DNA from: Chondrilla cf. caribensis
Taxonomy: Eukaryota; Porifera; Demospongiae; Chondrillida; Chondrillidae
Assembly: GCA_964020155.1 (NCBI GenBank)
Contig: OZ026548.1
Location: forward strand, 3,714,897 to 3,778,896
DNA length: 64,000 bases
Direction: 5' to 3'
The notes under the pieces are model-generated. The model made no database searches. It saw only the letters and a program-made list of their open reading frames with translations, and was not told the origin of the DNA. Positions 1-11,785 of the stretch are shown one piece after another. The position numbers were made by a program, and so were the translations under genes. Each line of letters begins with the position of its first letter. Positions within the stretch are counted from its first letter, which is position 1.

Positions 1-16
1 TATTAAATTCAAAATA

Positions 17-179
17 CAGTTGAAGCCCCATAATCCAACACCTAAGGTCCTTTATAATCCAACATTGAGATACATCCATCATTATAGACTATACTATAAA
101 ACCTCCATAATCTGACAACCTTTGAAATCCAACATGTCATTCGTTACCCATTTAGTGCCAGATTATCAAGGTTCTACTG
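17..179. mobile_element. pogo/Tigger-like MITE, copy 1
   Basis: Short nonautonomous DNA transposon. Its left end reads CAGTTGAAGCCCCATAATCC and its right end, reverse-complemented, reads CAGTAGAACCTTGATAATCT, so the termini are inverted repeats of the CAGT...ATAATC type seen in pogo/Tigger elements. TA lies just before the left end. Related copies are at 35,810 and 51,869, each at the start of a duplicated unit. No coding capacity is seen. Confidence 0.7.
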
Positions 180-340
180 TGTGTAGCAATCGATACAAAA
201 ATGGTCGGATTAGATTATGAGCTACGATTTGCTTGATCCTTTTCTTACAGTAAACATTCAATTTAATAGTTATTGAATATGTGAATATAATATTATTTTT
301 CATCCAGGCCTGTATTTACCTTTCAAAAATTCATTCACAT

Positions 341-520
341 AGTGAATATATGTTAATCTGCGGCAATTCGTTTTAGAAATATCTGGCAGAATAATTTAAT
401 TGTTTGGCAGATTAACTGGATGCACACTACTGATTGTATATCATATTATTGGTACTGGGGAATTGTGGTGGATAAGAAAGTGTAGCAGATAAAGTGATGG
501 TGGATAACGAGAATGCACTA
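341..520. mobile_element. second pogo-like MITE family, copy 1 (degenerate)
   Basis: Termini resemble GTGAATNNNCGTTAATCTGC and its inverse. The same element recurs at 36,725, 53,021 and, best preserved with TA on both sides, at 21,077. It follows the first MITE in all three units. The stretch from 520 to about 800 is spacer sequence shared with 36,900-37,200 and 53,200-53,480. It holds a short conserved minus-strand reading frame (612-848) in which I recognise no domain. Confidence 0.6.
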
Positions 521-849
521 TATATTTGATATTGAGTTGAATTTTTTAATTTTATACATCAATGGCTCCTCCCTCCAGAGTCCGGACATGTACTGCTCTT
601 AGACTAACTCTTCAGTTCCTCTTCCAATACCAGATGCCTTCTGTACACCATTCTCTAGTTGTCTTTCTCATTTCTCCCATCAATAGGAAACAAGCCCCCT
701 TTGGCCAAAAGTTCCCTTGACGAATGATGGAGATTAGTACAAACAATTCTCGAATTTCAATAATATTATTATAATATACGCATATATGTGGTAGGATCTG
801 AGAAAAGGGGGAATATCGCGCTGTTTTGTAAACAGAGATACGGGTCAAA

Positions 850-1188
850 ACATGTTTTCATGTATTTTTTTTCGATTTTTTTTCTGCGATAAATCCAATC
901 TAAACGTTTAGTAGAATGTTCCCTGAAAGCGCGGAGACCATTCGAGCTTGCGTTATGGAGCTATGGCTGATTTATTGTTTACCGAGAATACGCCATTTTA
1001 TTCGATAAGCAGTTATGCGGTTACCGCCGTGTAAGCGCGCAAAGAAAAATAGCGTTATTGTTAGATTTACTTTATTGTAATGACCTAAAGATAGCTAGCC
1101 GATAAGCGTGACTGAATTTCGAATACTTTACTTTCTAATTTAACGCATAAGTAATAATGAAATAATATAGCCCAGATGATGTCACAAA
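850..1188. other. unassigned sequence inside the unit 1 insertion
   Basis: AT-rich sequence between the shared spacer and the degenerate reverse transcriptase. It is absent from units 2 and 3, so it belongs to the roughly 4 kb insertion of unit 1. It is probably the 3' region of the retroelement or of an older insertion. No gene, TIR or RNA is recognised. Confidence 0.4.
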
Positions 1189-4100
1189 TTATACGAAGAT
1201 ATACGGAATGTTCGGAAGTAAGCCTATAATCGCCATTTCTCGGAAATGTGGTTTCGTTTCCAGCATGGTGATCTTCTTCTTGTGTGGGTTGGTTTCATCC
1301 ACTATGACAATGTCTGGGATGGATCTGGTGGCTAACACTTCAATTGGGATGGTAGCTGGGGGATTTTCTGAAGCCCTGAAATTGTTTAGGTCAGCATATA
1401 TACTGCATTTGAGGCTGCGGCATTGCTCTTTCAAAAATGCCACAATGATGCTAAGGGCTGTGTCATGTCTCCACTTATATCTATTCAGAGCCTCTCGACA
1501 TGAATTCAAAATATGCTTTGCTGTGCACCTTGTAGAGTTGCAAAGAGGGCATGATGTCTCCACCTGGAATGCCATCCGACGGAGAGTCATAGGGGCCAGC
1601 AGGGTACTTGTTGCTGCCTTCAGTACAAATGCTAACTGGCCTGGTGTCATGCCAGTTAATAACCTTTGCCATCGGCGAGATTCCCTCTCCAATGGGAAAA
1701 CCCCTAAGATGTTGTTTTGAACAGTTAGCGTATTCAGGTGCATCTCAATCTCACGGTTGCTTTTCTCTAAAGAAATTGTTTTGATTGCTTTCCACGTATC
1801 AGATTTTACTTTACGCCCCTCGGTGGACTTGTTTGGGTGGTTAGCCATTACTTCCTGTAGCATATGTACTGTATCTAGATGGATTCCAAGCTTTCCCTTG
1901 GCTTCATCGGTCAGGGAGCGTGTGAAGTTTTAAACAGTGCTATCACTACTCATGGTAACCGACATAAGGAGTGAAGCTTTTGCTTTGTCAAACAATGTTG
2001 GGAGATGGGCAAGACCTATACCATCAGTGTGGAATAGTACAGCAGGCGTAAGGCAGCGGGGGAGGTCTAGCCAGGATTTCAGATGTCTGGTTATCATCCT
2101 TTGAAGGCTAAGAGTCTGTGATCTGGAAATGTCGTTGACTGTAAGATGGAAATTTAAAGAGGGCATGAGATAGTGCTGGTATACCCAGACCTTATACTCA
2201 CCCCTCACATTAGCCTCAGTAATTCTCTGAAGGGCCGGTAGTAAGATGTCCTTTATCTTAGATGATGCTGCTCTCATTGTTTCCCTACGTGAGTGGCCTA
2301 GCATCTTGCCAAGAAACTTGATAGGTTTTGAAATGACGTTCTGAGTAGAACCATCACCTAACTTGAAGGTAGTATTCTTGAGACAAGCTTTCCCATCAAA
2401 GCATAAGGAGACACATTTGGATGGATTGAAGATGAGATCAATTTCGCTGCAATGATGATGTAGAGACTGTAACAGCCTCTGATGCTCATCCTTGTGTATT
2501 GAGATGACGGTAAGGTCATCCGCAAAGGCCTTGGATTGATGTGGGGTCATATCCAAATGTTTGACTGCTTCCATCTCTTTCCTCACTTTGGGCATCTTCA
2601 TAATTGGGGGTACGTTGTCATTACTGCGGTAGGCCTTACTGTTTCTCCCGGCTAGCATCCAGTTGTGTTCCCAAAGGTCCAGCTGCTCTGTTTGTCCATC
2701 CACATACTCGACGAGGCATAGTCCCTGGATGGAATAGGAGTCAATCTTGCATTTATACCAACCTTCTGGCTCCTCGGAGTTCTCCTCATCCCAGTGGAGG
2801 TAGATGTATGAATCTTTTGGTGGCAGGCCCTGGGATTGGGGGATGGAAAAAGTAGGCTGGTAACCCAGGTACCTACTGGCTTCAGCAATTCCGATAACTG
2901 GCGCAAACACCAGAAGGAACAGGTGAGGGGAGAGGGGGTCCCCTTGAAAAATTCCACGTTGGAGTGGGAAGAAACCCGAATCCCATTCCGAGGTGTGTAT
3001 GAAGCCTGTTAGTTTCGAGTAGGCATCAACCAGGTAATCAATCAGTGTGGATGGTAGATAAACGGCATTCAAAACATCATTAATGAGGCTATGAGAGATG
3101 GACCCGAAGGCATTGCTGAGATCAAGAAAGGTGAGATAAAGGGGTTTACCCGCACTTTTGGCATTCTCAATAATCCCTGACAGTGCTCATGATCAATAGA
3201 ACCGCTAATGCCAGAGATGAATCCTTTCTGGACCTCCGGGTTTACCAGCCCATTCTGTAGCAAAAATGCTTCCAATCTCTCAGCCAAAATTCTGTGGAAG
3301 AGTTTACCGACCACAGATGTCATTGCGATGGGTCTGAAGTTTTTGGATTCGAGTTACTGCCTGCCTTGTGTATCAGAATGATCTTCCCTACACACCAGGA
3401 GTTTGGGCATACCGGCTTGGTGAGAAGAATTTTGGTGTAGAGAGTGGCTAGGACATGATGTACGGAGGGGAGATGTTTTAGGTGCTTATATGTGAGGCCA
3501 TTCGCTCCAGGTCTAGAATTTGATGAACATTTCCTCAAAGCCCTCTTTACAAGCTGTGGGGTGATTACGGCCATACTGAATTCGATTAAGGAGTTCTTTA
3601 TTACATGCTTGGAATAGAATTCGCGCACCCAATTGGGCAGGTCCTGATATTTGCAGTTGTTTCTACTGTACTCCTTTTGAAAGAAATCAAGGCATTGATC
3701 AGGTGAAAAGGTTGGCTTCACCTCATCTGAGGGTCGTCCACAAATTCGTCTTGCGAACTCAAATGGATTACTTCTAAATCTATCTTCCTGGTAGCATCTA
3801 TCTCTGGACTTGCTCTGACATTGCGAGAGTTTTAATGCCTTGTTGTGGGCCTGAACTATGGCTGCAAATCTATTACAACTTCCTTTCATTAAATACCTGG
3901 AATCATTTTTTATCTTTTGGAGTGATTGCGCTATATTCTCCATTTGGGAAAATTCTCGATCTTCTTGGCTTCTTTTCGGAGGGGCGATCCAGAAGTCCTT
4001 CTTTTGACAGTTTTGAGCATAAGATGACGATCAACGAGTTTTCAATGTCTTCGATGGAGGTTGTAGAGACGGCCAGTTCCTGATGGATACTAACTAACTG

Positions 4101-4235
4101 TAGAGATAGTTCTTTATCAATTCGTTTCCAATCGACTTGCTTTGGCGTTTTAATTGAAATCTTGGTTTGCGTAGAGGGATCACCTGACGCCATTTTTTTG
4201 CGTAAAAGAAATATAATGGATCGTTCCATTTTCAT
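1189..4235 (-). pseudogene. degenerate non-LTR retrotransposon: reverse transcriptase, zinc knuckle, endonuclease-like tail
   Basis: Read 4235 to 1189. The N-terminal part is a charged region. The RT follows, with motif SNSRPGANGLTYKHLKHLP (about 3,520), motif A DLSNAFGSISH (about 3,110), motif B QGDPLSPHLFLL (about 2,930) and motif C FADD (about 2,520). A C-X2-C-X8-H-X4-C knuckle (CPLC...H...C, about 1,530) comes next, then a PDIVIVD...KKITMLE segment resembling the restriction-like endonuclease of R2/HERO-type elements. The frame breaks near 3,945, 3,333 and 3,187 (single-base shifts) and at a TAA at 1,930-1,932, after which the same frame continues. The 3' end is cut short. A Tudor-like segment sits between motifs B and C and is described separately. 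The element lies in a 4 kb stretch absent from the paralogous spacers, so it inserted into unit 1 and then decayed. Confidence 0.85.
2530..2830 (-). other. Tudor-like domain inserted between RT motifs B and C
   Basis: About 100 residues separate motif B from FADD. They include YIYLHWDEENSEEPEGWYKC, then CLVEYVDGQTEQLDLWEHNW. The pattern W-Y-x-C/A-x-I...L-V-x-Y-x-D-G-x-x-E-x-[LV]-x-L...W is that of Tudor-type beta-barrel modules, in which Y, D and W residues form the binding pocket. The Tudor assignment is from pattern recognition only. Confidence 0.5.
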
Positions 4236-4840
4236 CTTTTAACCGTCCCTTCGTACAGTTTTGTTCCGTTCTATACCTCAAAAAACGAACGGTGTTGATC
4301 AACACTAACACATAACTCAACGTGTGTACATTTCGTCATGTATCATTCAAGTCCGATTTACTCCCGAGAGACGTGCGATGAAGCAACCATAGTCTATAGC
4401 CATTATAGAAAGCAGAGTATTTTAGTTTGCTATTCAAATGGCATCAAATCACCTTCTATCCAAGTTCGTTTGAGGGAAGAAGTAATTCGTACAACAGGGA
4501 TGGGTCATAATATGTAAATTTATCAAGAGGTGAGTTCACTGAATCGATCTATCGAGAAACGCCATTTTCTTCATTCCAGAAAATGTCTCCACTGCTTAGA
4601 CGAATCCATTCATGGTAGTTTTATTCAGTACTAAAGCGATGAGATCTTCATAATCGAGTATCCAGCCAAATCGTTCTGCACTTTGATAGAATATGTTCAA
4701 ATCAACACATTTCGTTCTCTTCATCTTTTCGCAAGTTCCGTTTCCTTCTGTTTTCGTTTTATTTCCGTAGGCAAAAGTACGAAGCTGCGTTTAGATGGAA
4801 CGGAACGCAAAGTTTATTTCCGTGCCTACTGTACTTGCGA
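4236..4840. other. 5' flank of the retroelement insertion, no gene seen
   Basis: Unit 1-specific sequence between the start of the RT frame and the point where spacer homology resumes (about 4,845). No domain-bearing ORF or clear terminal repeats are seen. It may be the 5' UTR of the element. Confidence 0.35.
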
Positions 4841-4844
4841 AATC

Positions 4845-6748
4845 TTAAAAGCACTGCAAAGTAGACATGGACAGAACATAAACACATATCATTACAAGGC
4901 CATAGGAAGCATTGAAAAGTGGTAAGGCTGTAAAAAATAATTTTTCGCTCGCAATAGCTCATACTAACATACTAGCCTAGATACCCTTTTACTGTATAAT
5001 AATTGAGTGATGACGTTCTTCTTACTGAATATGTGCTTTGGGGACTGAAAAGAGAGAGGCTGATGAGATTTCTCACCAATGGAGGGCATCTTTAATTTGT
5101 CGTACATAGGCTTTGATAGTGGCATGCAATTGACGAATTCTATGACATAGAGTGACATCAGGGTTGATTACATCATTATGACATATGAAATATGATGTAA
5201 TCTAAAGATGGCAGAAGTGGGAATTTGAAAAAGTGGTAAGGTCAAAACCTTACCAGCCGCACTGCTTCCTACGGCCTTGCATTAGTACATGTTTATGAGA
5301 TACAAATAGGGATGGGATAGAACACATGATAAAATCATTACCATCCATCAACCTCTGTACATGGTACCTACCTGCATAAACTTAACCCCTGTCTGCACAT
5401 GTATAGTATACAGACATTGATATGATACATTTGATACACTGTACATACAGTACAACTTGCCTAGGAGTAACCCAGCGTGCACTGTAAGAACACTGGCGGA
5501 AATATTCCACCATTGCTGGTGGACTTGATGAATTGCATGTATCATTGGTGACAAACAAAATCAATACAACTAAGTGTAGCGTAGTAACAGTGTAAATAGT
5601 TTGTGTGTGGGGGGGGGGGAGGGGGGTGTTTGGTTGTCTGGTCAACATACGTATGTACATGTACATATACTAACAAACGTACATGACCAACCCCACAAAA
5701 CAAGTATCTACCACAACACACATCTGCCTACCATATTATATACACAGGTTAGTTGACAATGTTTGCATACTCCTCAGATCATGCCACCTGTTGCCCATCA
5801 CAACAGTTGAACAGATAAAGCTTTGTTGTATTCATTTTGTCACTCTATGATGGAGTACATCAACACCTTTCTTTGTTAAGGAGTGGATCAAAAATAATCA
5901 AGGTGTACTGTATACTCTACTCTCTACTCCTGTGAGACTGTTCAACAAACAATATCCACTGCATACTGACGTGCATAGTCAACAGTTCTACACACCTCTG
6001 TTCCAGAATAGTATGTTGGATGGAGGGAATCCAACAAACTGGATACAGGAACTATTCTCACCTCTGAATATTTCTAATTCTTATGTCACTCTATGCCAAC
6101 ACCTTTCGTTGTTAAGGAGTGGATCAAAAATAATCAAGGCATACTGTATATTCTACTCTCTACTACTGTCATCAAATCTTTGACCACGTTTAAAGACAGA
6201 TCAATTAACAAACAATATCAATAATAATAAACAATAACAATAACAATATCCAATGTATACTGATGTACACAGACAACTCTTCTACACACCTCTGTCCCAG
6301 AACAGTATGTTGGATAGAGGGAATCCCAAAAATGGATACAGGAATTATTCTCACCTCACAACAATGTCAACTCAGTGCTGAGAACACTTGAACCAAAGGT
6401 GCCGTCCACAGTCTACGCACAGACACAGGATGAGGGACTTTGATAGGATTTAACATCAACCAGTGAAGAGTAGGCTGTACAGGTAAAAGGGATGAGTAAG
6501 TACTAATATACAAAACTACTAGCTGTGAACAAAGATAAAGATTGCAGCTAGACACATGACTTTGATGTCATAAATAATTCTGACATCATTTCAGATGTCA
6601 GTGAATATGACTGTCCATGTCAATGTCCCTAAATTAAATGTAAACTAGGAATAGACAACTCAAAACAGAAATAATCAGAAAATCAGTTCCATATGGGAAA
6701 ATAGGAAGCATTTGCCACTATTATTTAAAGCGGCTGATTATCATTCTG

Positions 6749-6811
<63 letters not shown>

Positions 6812-7475
6812 CCATGCCTGCATTAACAACTGATAATGTACTTACATCTCACAGTTATTATTAGCTATGTATATTAAATACAATTACTGAATCCTAGAAT
6901 GATCCACAGTTGAAGGGAGTGCACACATCACAGCAAAGGAGGCTGGCAGGACAGACCACCTGTAGGAATCTCACACTCAGTTACGTCTACTAGTACGATG
7001 ATAGGCGGAGTTTTGTGGATAGTTCGGTAAGACCGTTCAATCTTCTCTTCTTCCCCTATTAGCTATACTGACAATGGCAGTATTCCCTTACGAAGTGGTC
7101 GGCTGGAGATCACCTACGTATAGATACAAAACTCAGCTATGGTATAACGTACACACGTAGTGGTCAACTCAGACAACGTGAGAAGATTAGAATTGGTTAG
7201 ACTAAATCTACTATATACGTAATATAATACTTCGTAAATGATAGTTTAACGGTCACCAACTGTAATACCTCAAGGAGGAAAGAACCGGATAAAGACGACA
7301 AATCACACGGTCTTCCTGAAAGTACGCTGTACTTTATCTGTGGCTTTGGGCGTGGTTTACCCAGACGCTCTCCGCGCGTGTTTACACGGCTTTTCGAATG
7401 TAAACGCTAGTAGCGCTAGCTATTATTGTCCCATGCAACCAAGCTATAGTTACAGATTCAAAACTGGGGTGTATA
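4845..7475. repeat. intergenic spacer repeat, copy 1
   Basis: Long noncoding block shared with 37,260-39,880 and, broken up, with 53,560-54,535 and 56,020-59,720. It contains a short internal tandem copy (about 5,930-6,170 and 6,230-6,360) and a (CA)n tract at 6,750. A plus-strand frame at 5,932-6,183 (RLFNKQYPLHTDV...) is open in several copies, but replacement changes between copies and a lack of splice context argue against a real exon. I see no gene in this block. Confidence 0.7.
6750..6809. repeat. (CA)n microsatellite
   Basis: Uninterrupted CA dinucleotides. The orthologous site in the other spacer copies is also a CA tract (38,969, 54,536 and probably 59,342) but of different length. 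Confidence 0.95.
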
Positions 7476-7481
7476 TATATA

Positions 7482-9920
7482 TCATTCATCCAACGTGCAG
7501 TAAATGAGGAATCCGACATAGAAGCAGGCATCCACCAACAGTTCAAACACAGCACCGTCACAGATCCTCTCAAAAATCTAGCTGCCCGTGTGGCTACCAA
7601 GTTGGAAGAGGGCGATTTTAGGGGAGCTGTTCGGATTGCCAGCTCCAATGACAGCTTTGCACCTGTGAATAGTCAGACATTGGACCTTCTCAAGGAAAAA
7701 CACCCACCTCGTCATCCCTCATTTGAAAGCCCACTGGAGCCAATCCAATCTGCAGTTAATTCGATTGTAGTAACCCCATCTGATATTCTGGCTGCTATCC
7801 GTTCTTTCCCAGCTGGTTCTGCAGGTGGCCCTGATGGATTAAGGCCCCAGCACCTTAAAGATCTCTTCACGAGCAGATCAGGACTTGGTGCCAACCTTCT
7901 ACAAGATGCCCTATGCCATTTCGTGAATTTTGTTATCAAAGGTGAGGTCCTGGATGAGGCAAGACCATTTTTCTTTGGTGCATCACTGATTGCATTGACA
8001 AAGCCTGATGGAGGAGTCAGACCGATAGCAGTGGGTTGTACTTTGAGACGTTTGGTAGCCAAGTGTGTAAGTCAATCCATCCAAGAGGCAATGGGTGATT
8101 TACTAAGTCCACTCCAATTGGGTTATGGAACACCAATGGGTGCCGAAGCTGCAGTCCACGTCGCTCGTACTTACCTTCACAACATGCAATCCAACCAACT
8201 GATACTCAAAATTGACTTTCGCAATGCTTTCAACAGCATCAGGAGGGACAAGATGCTTCTTTCTGTCTTGGAACATGTTCCTGAAATATATCCTTTAGTT
8301 TTTTCAGCTTACAGAAATCCATCCTACTTGTTCTTCGACAACAATATAGTGGAATCAGCAGAAGGTGTTCAGCAGGGAGACCCCCTTGGCCCATTGCTTT
8401 TCAGCTTGACCATCCACCACCTCCTCAGCCATCTGGCAGCAGAGCTGAAGGTCTTCTACTTAGATGATGGAACTCTTGGGGGCACCATTGAAGAGGTAGT
8501 AGGAGACCTCCAAAAATTAGAAGAAGCTGCGGACACTCTTGGTTTGGTACTCAATCTTCAAAAATCTGAGGTCATCTGTTCTGATCCATCTACTAAGAAC
8601 TCCATGCTTGCAGTTTCTCCAGATCTCAAATGTGTGGACTCCAAGGATGCCTGTCTACTTGGATCTCCAATTGGAGGTAGGCAGTCCTTGGATGATGTAC
8701 TCACTTCAAAGCTGAGAGCCCTGGAAGTGATGGGTGAGAGGCTTTCCCTCCTACATTCTCAAGACGCATTGTGCCTACTTAGGAATGCGTTCTCCCTTCC
8801 AAAGATACTCTACATCCTCCGCACGGCCCCTTGCTTTCAATCTTCCATCCTGTCTGATTTAGATAGCCTTCAACGAACTCTCTTGGAATCAATTTGTAAC
8901 ATCCATTTGAGCGAAGAAGCATGGTCTCAAGCATCTCTGCCAATCAAGTCAGGGGGACTGGGGATCAGGAGCTTTACTATGCTGGCACCCTCCGCTTACT
9001 TAGCATCTGCTGCAGGTAGCTCTTGTATCTCCAAAAAGATCCTACCCGGTTCCATGTTCAGTGCTCCCAACACCTTCAAGGCGGAAGCTCTTGCCATTTG
9101 GTCCTGCAGTCACACTAGTGCTCCCCCCTCAGAGTCAGACTCATCCAAGCAAAAGGCCTGGGACAAGCCACACGTCAGCGCTGCCTTCACTAGACTTCTT
9201 GAGGGTGCTACTCCTCAGGCCAAAGGCCGCTTGCTGGCAGTGCAGAGAAAGGAAACAGGCGCTTGGCTGACAGCACCACCAGTATCATCACTGGGTCTCC
9301 GTTTAGAAGACGAAGCTGTGAGGATTGGAGTTGGATTGCGATTGGGTCTGCCATTATGTTCTGTACACAAATGCACTCTTTGCGGCAATCAAGTTGACAT
9401 ACAGGGGACCCACGGTCTTCATTGCCGCAAAAAGCCAGGAGTCCATTCCCGTCATGCAGCCTTGAATGATGTCATCAAGCAAAGTCTGGCTGCAGCCGAC
9501 TTGCCTTCCATCCTCGAGCCTGTCGGTCTTTGTCGTACTGATGGCAAACGTGCTGATGGTGTTACAATCGTGCCTTGGAAAAGAGGTCGGGCTCTGACAT
9601 GGGATGTAACAGTCTGGGATTCGTTTGCACCATCATATGTATCTCTAGCAGCCTCAGGACCTGCCTCAATTGCCAATCGAGCGGAATCCCACAAGAAATT
9701 ACTTTACCATGAGCTGACCCACACCCACCATTTTGTTCCTATTGGTTTTGAAACACTTGGAGTTTTTGGAGATGAGGCCATGTCATTTTTGAAGGAACTT
9801 GGCCATCTTATCAAGTCTAGGTCTGCAGACTGCCAATCTTTTCATTATTTATGCCAAAGAATCAGTGTCACTATTCAAAGATTTAATGCCGAGGCTGTTA
9901 TGTCATGCTGTAATGTATAG
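7482..9920 (+). CDS. non-LTR retrotransposon polyprotein: RT plus endonuclease-like C-terminus, 5'-truncated but open
   Basis: One uninterrupted frame of about 810 codons. RT motifs in order: SAGGPDGLRPQHLK, then KPDGGVRPIAVG, motif A LKIDFRNAFNSI (about 8,208), motif B VQQGDPLGPLLFSL (about 8,370), motif C VFYLDDG (about 8,455), and an LNLQKSEV block. The thumb follows, then a knuckle C-X2-C-X9-H-X3-C (CTLCG...HGLHC, about 9,375) and KRADGVTIVPWKRG...LTWDVTVWD, which fits a PD-(D/E)XK restriction-like endonuclease. There is no upstream zinc-finger domain and no clear start codon. Comparison with unit 2 shows spacer homology stopping at about 7,475, so the element is 5'-truncated as usual for target-primed insertion. 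An (ATT)n run and an AT-rich tail follow the stop. The lack of frame damage implies a recent insertion. Confidence 0.9.
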   Translation, partial: SFIQRAVNEESDIEAGIHQQFKHSTVTDPLKNLAARVATKLEEGDFRGAVRIASSNDSFAPVNSQTLDLLKEKHPPRHPSFESPLEPIQSAVNSIVVTPSDILAAIRSFPAGSAGGPDGLRPQHLKDLFTSRSGLGANLLQDALCHFVNFVIKGEVLDEARPFFFGASLIALTKPDGGVRPIAVGCTLRRLVAKCVSQSIQEAMGDLLSPLQLGYGTPMGAEAAVHVARTYLHNMQSNQLILKIDFRNAFNSIRRDKMLLSVLEHVPEIYPLVFSAYRNPSYLFFDNNIVESAEGVQQGDPLGPLLFSLTIHHLLSHLAAELKVFYLDDGTLGGTIEEVVGDLQKLEEAADTLGLVLNLQKSEVICSDPSTKNSMLAVSPDLKCVDSKDACLLGSPIGGRQSLDDVLTSKLRALEVMGERLSLLHSQDALCLLRNAFSLPKILYILRTAPCFQSSILSDLDSLQRTLLESICNIHLSEEAWSQASLPIKSGGLGIRSFTMLAPSAYLASAAGSSCISKKILPGSMFSAPNTFKAEALAIWSCSHTSAPPSESDSSKQKAWDKPHVSAAFTRLLEGATPQAKGRLLAVQRKETGAWLTAPPVSSLGLRLEDEAVRIGVGLRLGLPLCSVHKCTLCGNQVDIQGTHGLHCRKKPGVHSRHAALNDVIKQSLAAADLPSILEPVGLCRTDGKRADGVTIVPWKRGRALTWDVTVWDSFAPSYVSLAASGPASIANRAESHKKLLYHELTHTHHFVPIGFETLGVFGDEAMSFLKELGHLIKSRSADCQSFHYLCQRISVTIQRFNAEAVMSCCNV

Positions 9921-9928
9921 ATGTATGT

Positions 9929-9961
<33 letters not shown>

Positions 9962-10095
9962 TTTAATTGTAATATATGTGTATATATGCTTAATTTATGT
10001 ATATCATATCACTACTTATCATTATTTTTATATCACCATCTACAAATTATAATATATATATAAAAAAAATAAAAAAAAAAATAAAAATATATATA

Positions 10096-10132
<37 letters not shown>

Positions 10133-10138
10133 CTGGGG
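9929..10138. repeat. (ATT)n and AT-rich 3' tail of the retrotransposon
   Basis: An ATT trinucleotide run (about 9,929-9,959) follows the stop codon. AT-rich DNA with A-runs and (TA)n then extends to 10,130. Spacer homology resumes at 10,139 (GGGCATATTCAA, as at 40,397). This marks the 3' end of the insertion. Confidence 0.75.
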
Positions 10139-10350
10139 GGGGGCATATTCAATCAAAGGAGAGGGTGTGGTCCCAGCAAACGAGGAAGTTGGTCCTGGCA
10201 AAGGAAAGGGTGTGGCTTTGACAGGTGTGAAGGTATGGTCCTGATAGATGAGAGGAGTGGTCCTGGCAGATGAGAGGAGTGGTCCCGGCAAAGGAGAGGG
10301 TATGGTCCTGGCAAATGAGAGGGTGTGGTTTTGGCAGATGAGAGGAGTGG
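10139..10350. repeat. 22-bp GA-rich minisatellite, short array
   Basis: Degenerate copies of GTGGTCCTGGCAGATGAGAG plus GA (22 bp). This is the same family as the arrays at 26,466, 40,150 and 44,085. Because 22 is not divisible by three, all frames read through as proline/serine/threonine-rich ORFs, which are artefacts. Confidence 0.85.
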
Positions 10351-10829
10351 TCTCAGTAGACATTGATAGTTACCTACAGATGTCAATGTTTGAAATGGAT
10401 AGACACAGTTAAAGAACATGATACTAAGACCACACAGTGATATACAGTGGATACTGCATGCATGTACGTAAATATATACATCAACTCACATCTGCGTATT
10501 GTGTAGTGGTGTGTTTGGTTTTTCATGATCTGGGGAGTTGTGGTGGATGGAACTGGGTCAGCAGCTCAAGAGCTACACTCCATGTCAGGTTGAACTGGAC
10601 ACACAGATTAGTATGGAATACTCAATATGATTGTGATGATTAAAACAATACTTATCCCACTTCTTACCAGTTCTGATACGTGTTTTAATAGCTTCTGCAA
10701 TTCAAATAGGAAATAATTGATGAAGGAGCATTTTAATCTCAATAATTAATGCTTGCACACAATCCAATATTCAGATTATGCATATAGGTCGTTTTGTAAG
10801 TTAATTGTCTATACGTACAGTACTTGCCT

Positions 10830-10830
<1 letters not shown>
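10351..10830. other. spacer downstream of CABIN1, shared with unit 2
   Basis: Strongly similar to 41,340-41,750, including the block around GGTGGATGGAACTGGGTCAG (10,540). No exon is recognised. A (GT)n tract follows. Confidence 0.6.
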
Positions 10831-10898
<68 letters not shown>

Positions 10899-10910
10899 GT
10901 GTGCGCGTGT
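10831..10910. repeat. (GT)n microsatellite
   Basis: GT repeats with a few GC variants at the 3' end. The counterpart in unit 2 is at 41,751. Confidence 0.95.
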
Positions 10911-10924
10911 GCAAGCATGACACA

Positions 10925-11785
10925 GAACTAGTGTTGCTTATTGTATGTACATACGTATATACATATCTATGTACTGCTTGTACATCTATTGCTAATGTAC
11001 CTTTCCTTTACCCATCTTTAAAGGAAAACCATACAAGCAGCGATAACACTGGTACAGCTCTTCAGATAGATCCTGGAGGGAACAAGGAATGCCAGCAAGC
11101 ATGATGACAGCAATAGAGAAGTAACAACACTCATCACTTGCTTCATTCTCCGACTGATCAACTGCTCAACCTTGTTCTTCCTTAATAACACCTACATACA
11201 ATTTTAGGAGTCTTCCTTCTTCTTTGCAACACCAGCCGTAGCTAATGAGCACAAAATACATGTCAACCACTGCTATTATTACTATTCTCTCTCACACTCG
11301 TGCATATGATAAGCACTGTTGTAACCACAGTACAATAAGATTCCTTCCTTCTAGCATGTACAGCAGAGACATAATGCATGAGGAATGTATCATGTATGTA
11401 CATCCATGGCCAGCTTATTACCCCAATTCACATTTGGTACTTTACGCATCAGCAAAAAAACCCAACAATTTTGAATACTAAAATTAACAATGAAAATATT
11501 GAAGCAAAAATAGATGATTTCACAAAAATTTGCATTAACCCAGGATGTATGAGCCAGTTGTTTCCCAGCTCACCAGTGGATCTTCACTACTTCTTTCATT
11601 TTTAATGACTGTTCTGGTATCAAACATACCCAAGTATACTGCACACTGGGTGAACAGGCCTACCTTGCCAAGTGTTGGTGAACAAATCCCAAGTAGTGCC
11701 ACAGGCTGGTCTCTGGTCTCCTGACCTCAGGTTCATCTTGTTTCTCACATGATTGCTGATTCAGCACGGTGCAATCCATCGGAAG
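10925..11785. other. 3' flank of CABIN1, nothing recognised
   Basis: Unit 1-specific noncoding DNA from the unit 2 deletion junction (about 10,930) to the CABIN1 stop. I see no exon, TIR or RNA. Confidence 0.4.

Noticed and set aside
5932..6183. Plus-strand frame RLFNKQYPLHTDV... conserved in four spacer copies as a possible exon
   Set aside because: Changes between copies include replacements and frame breaks, no domain is recognised, and no splice partners are seen. Conservation is explained by the repeat.
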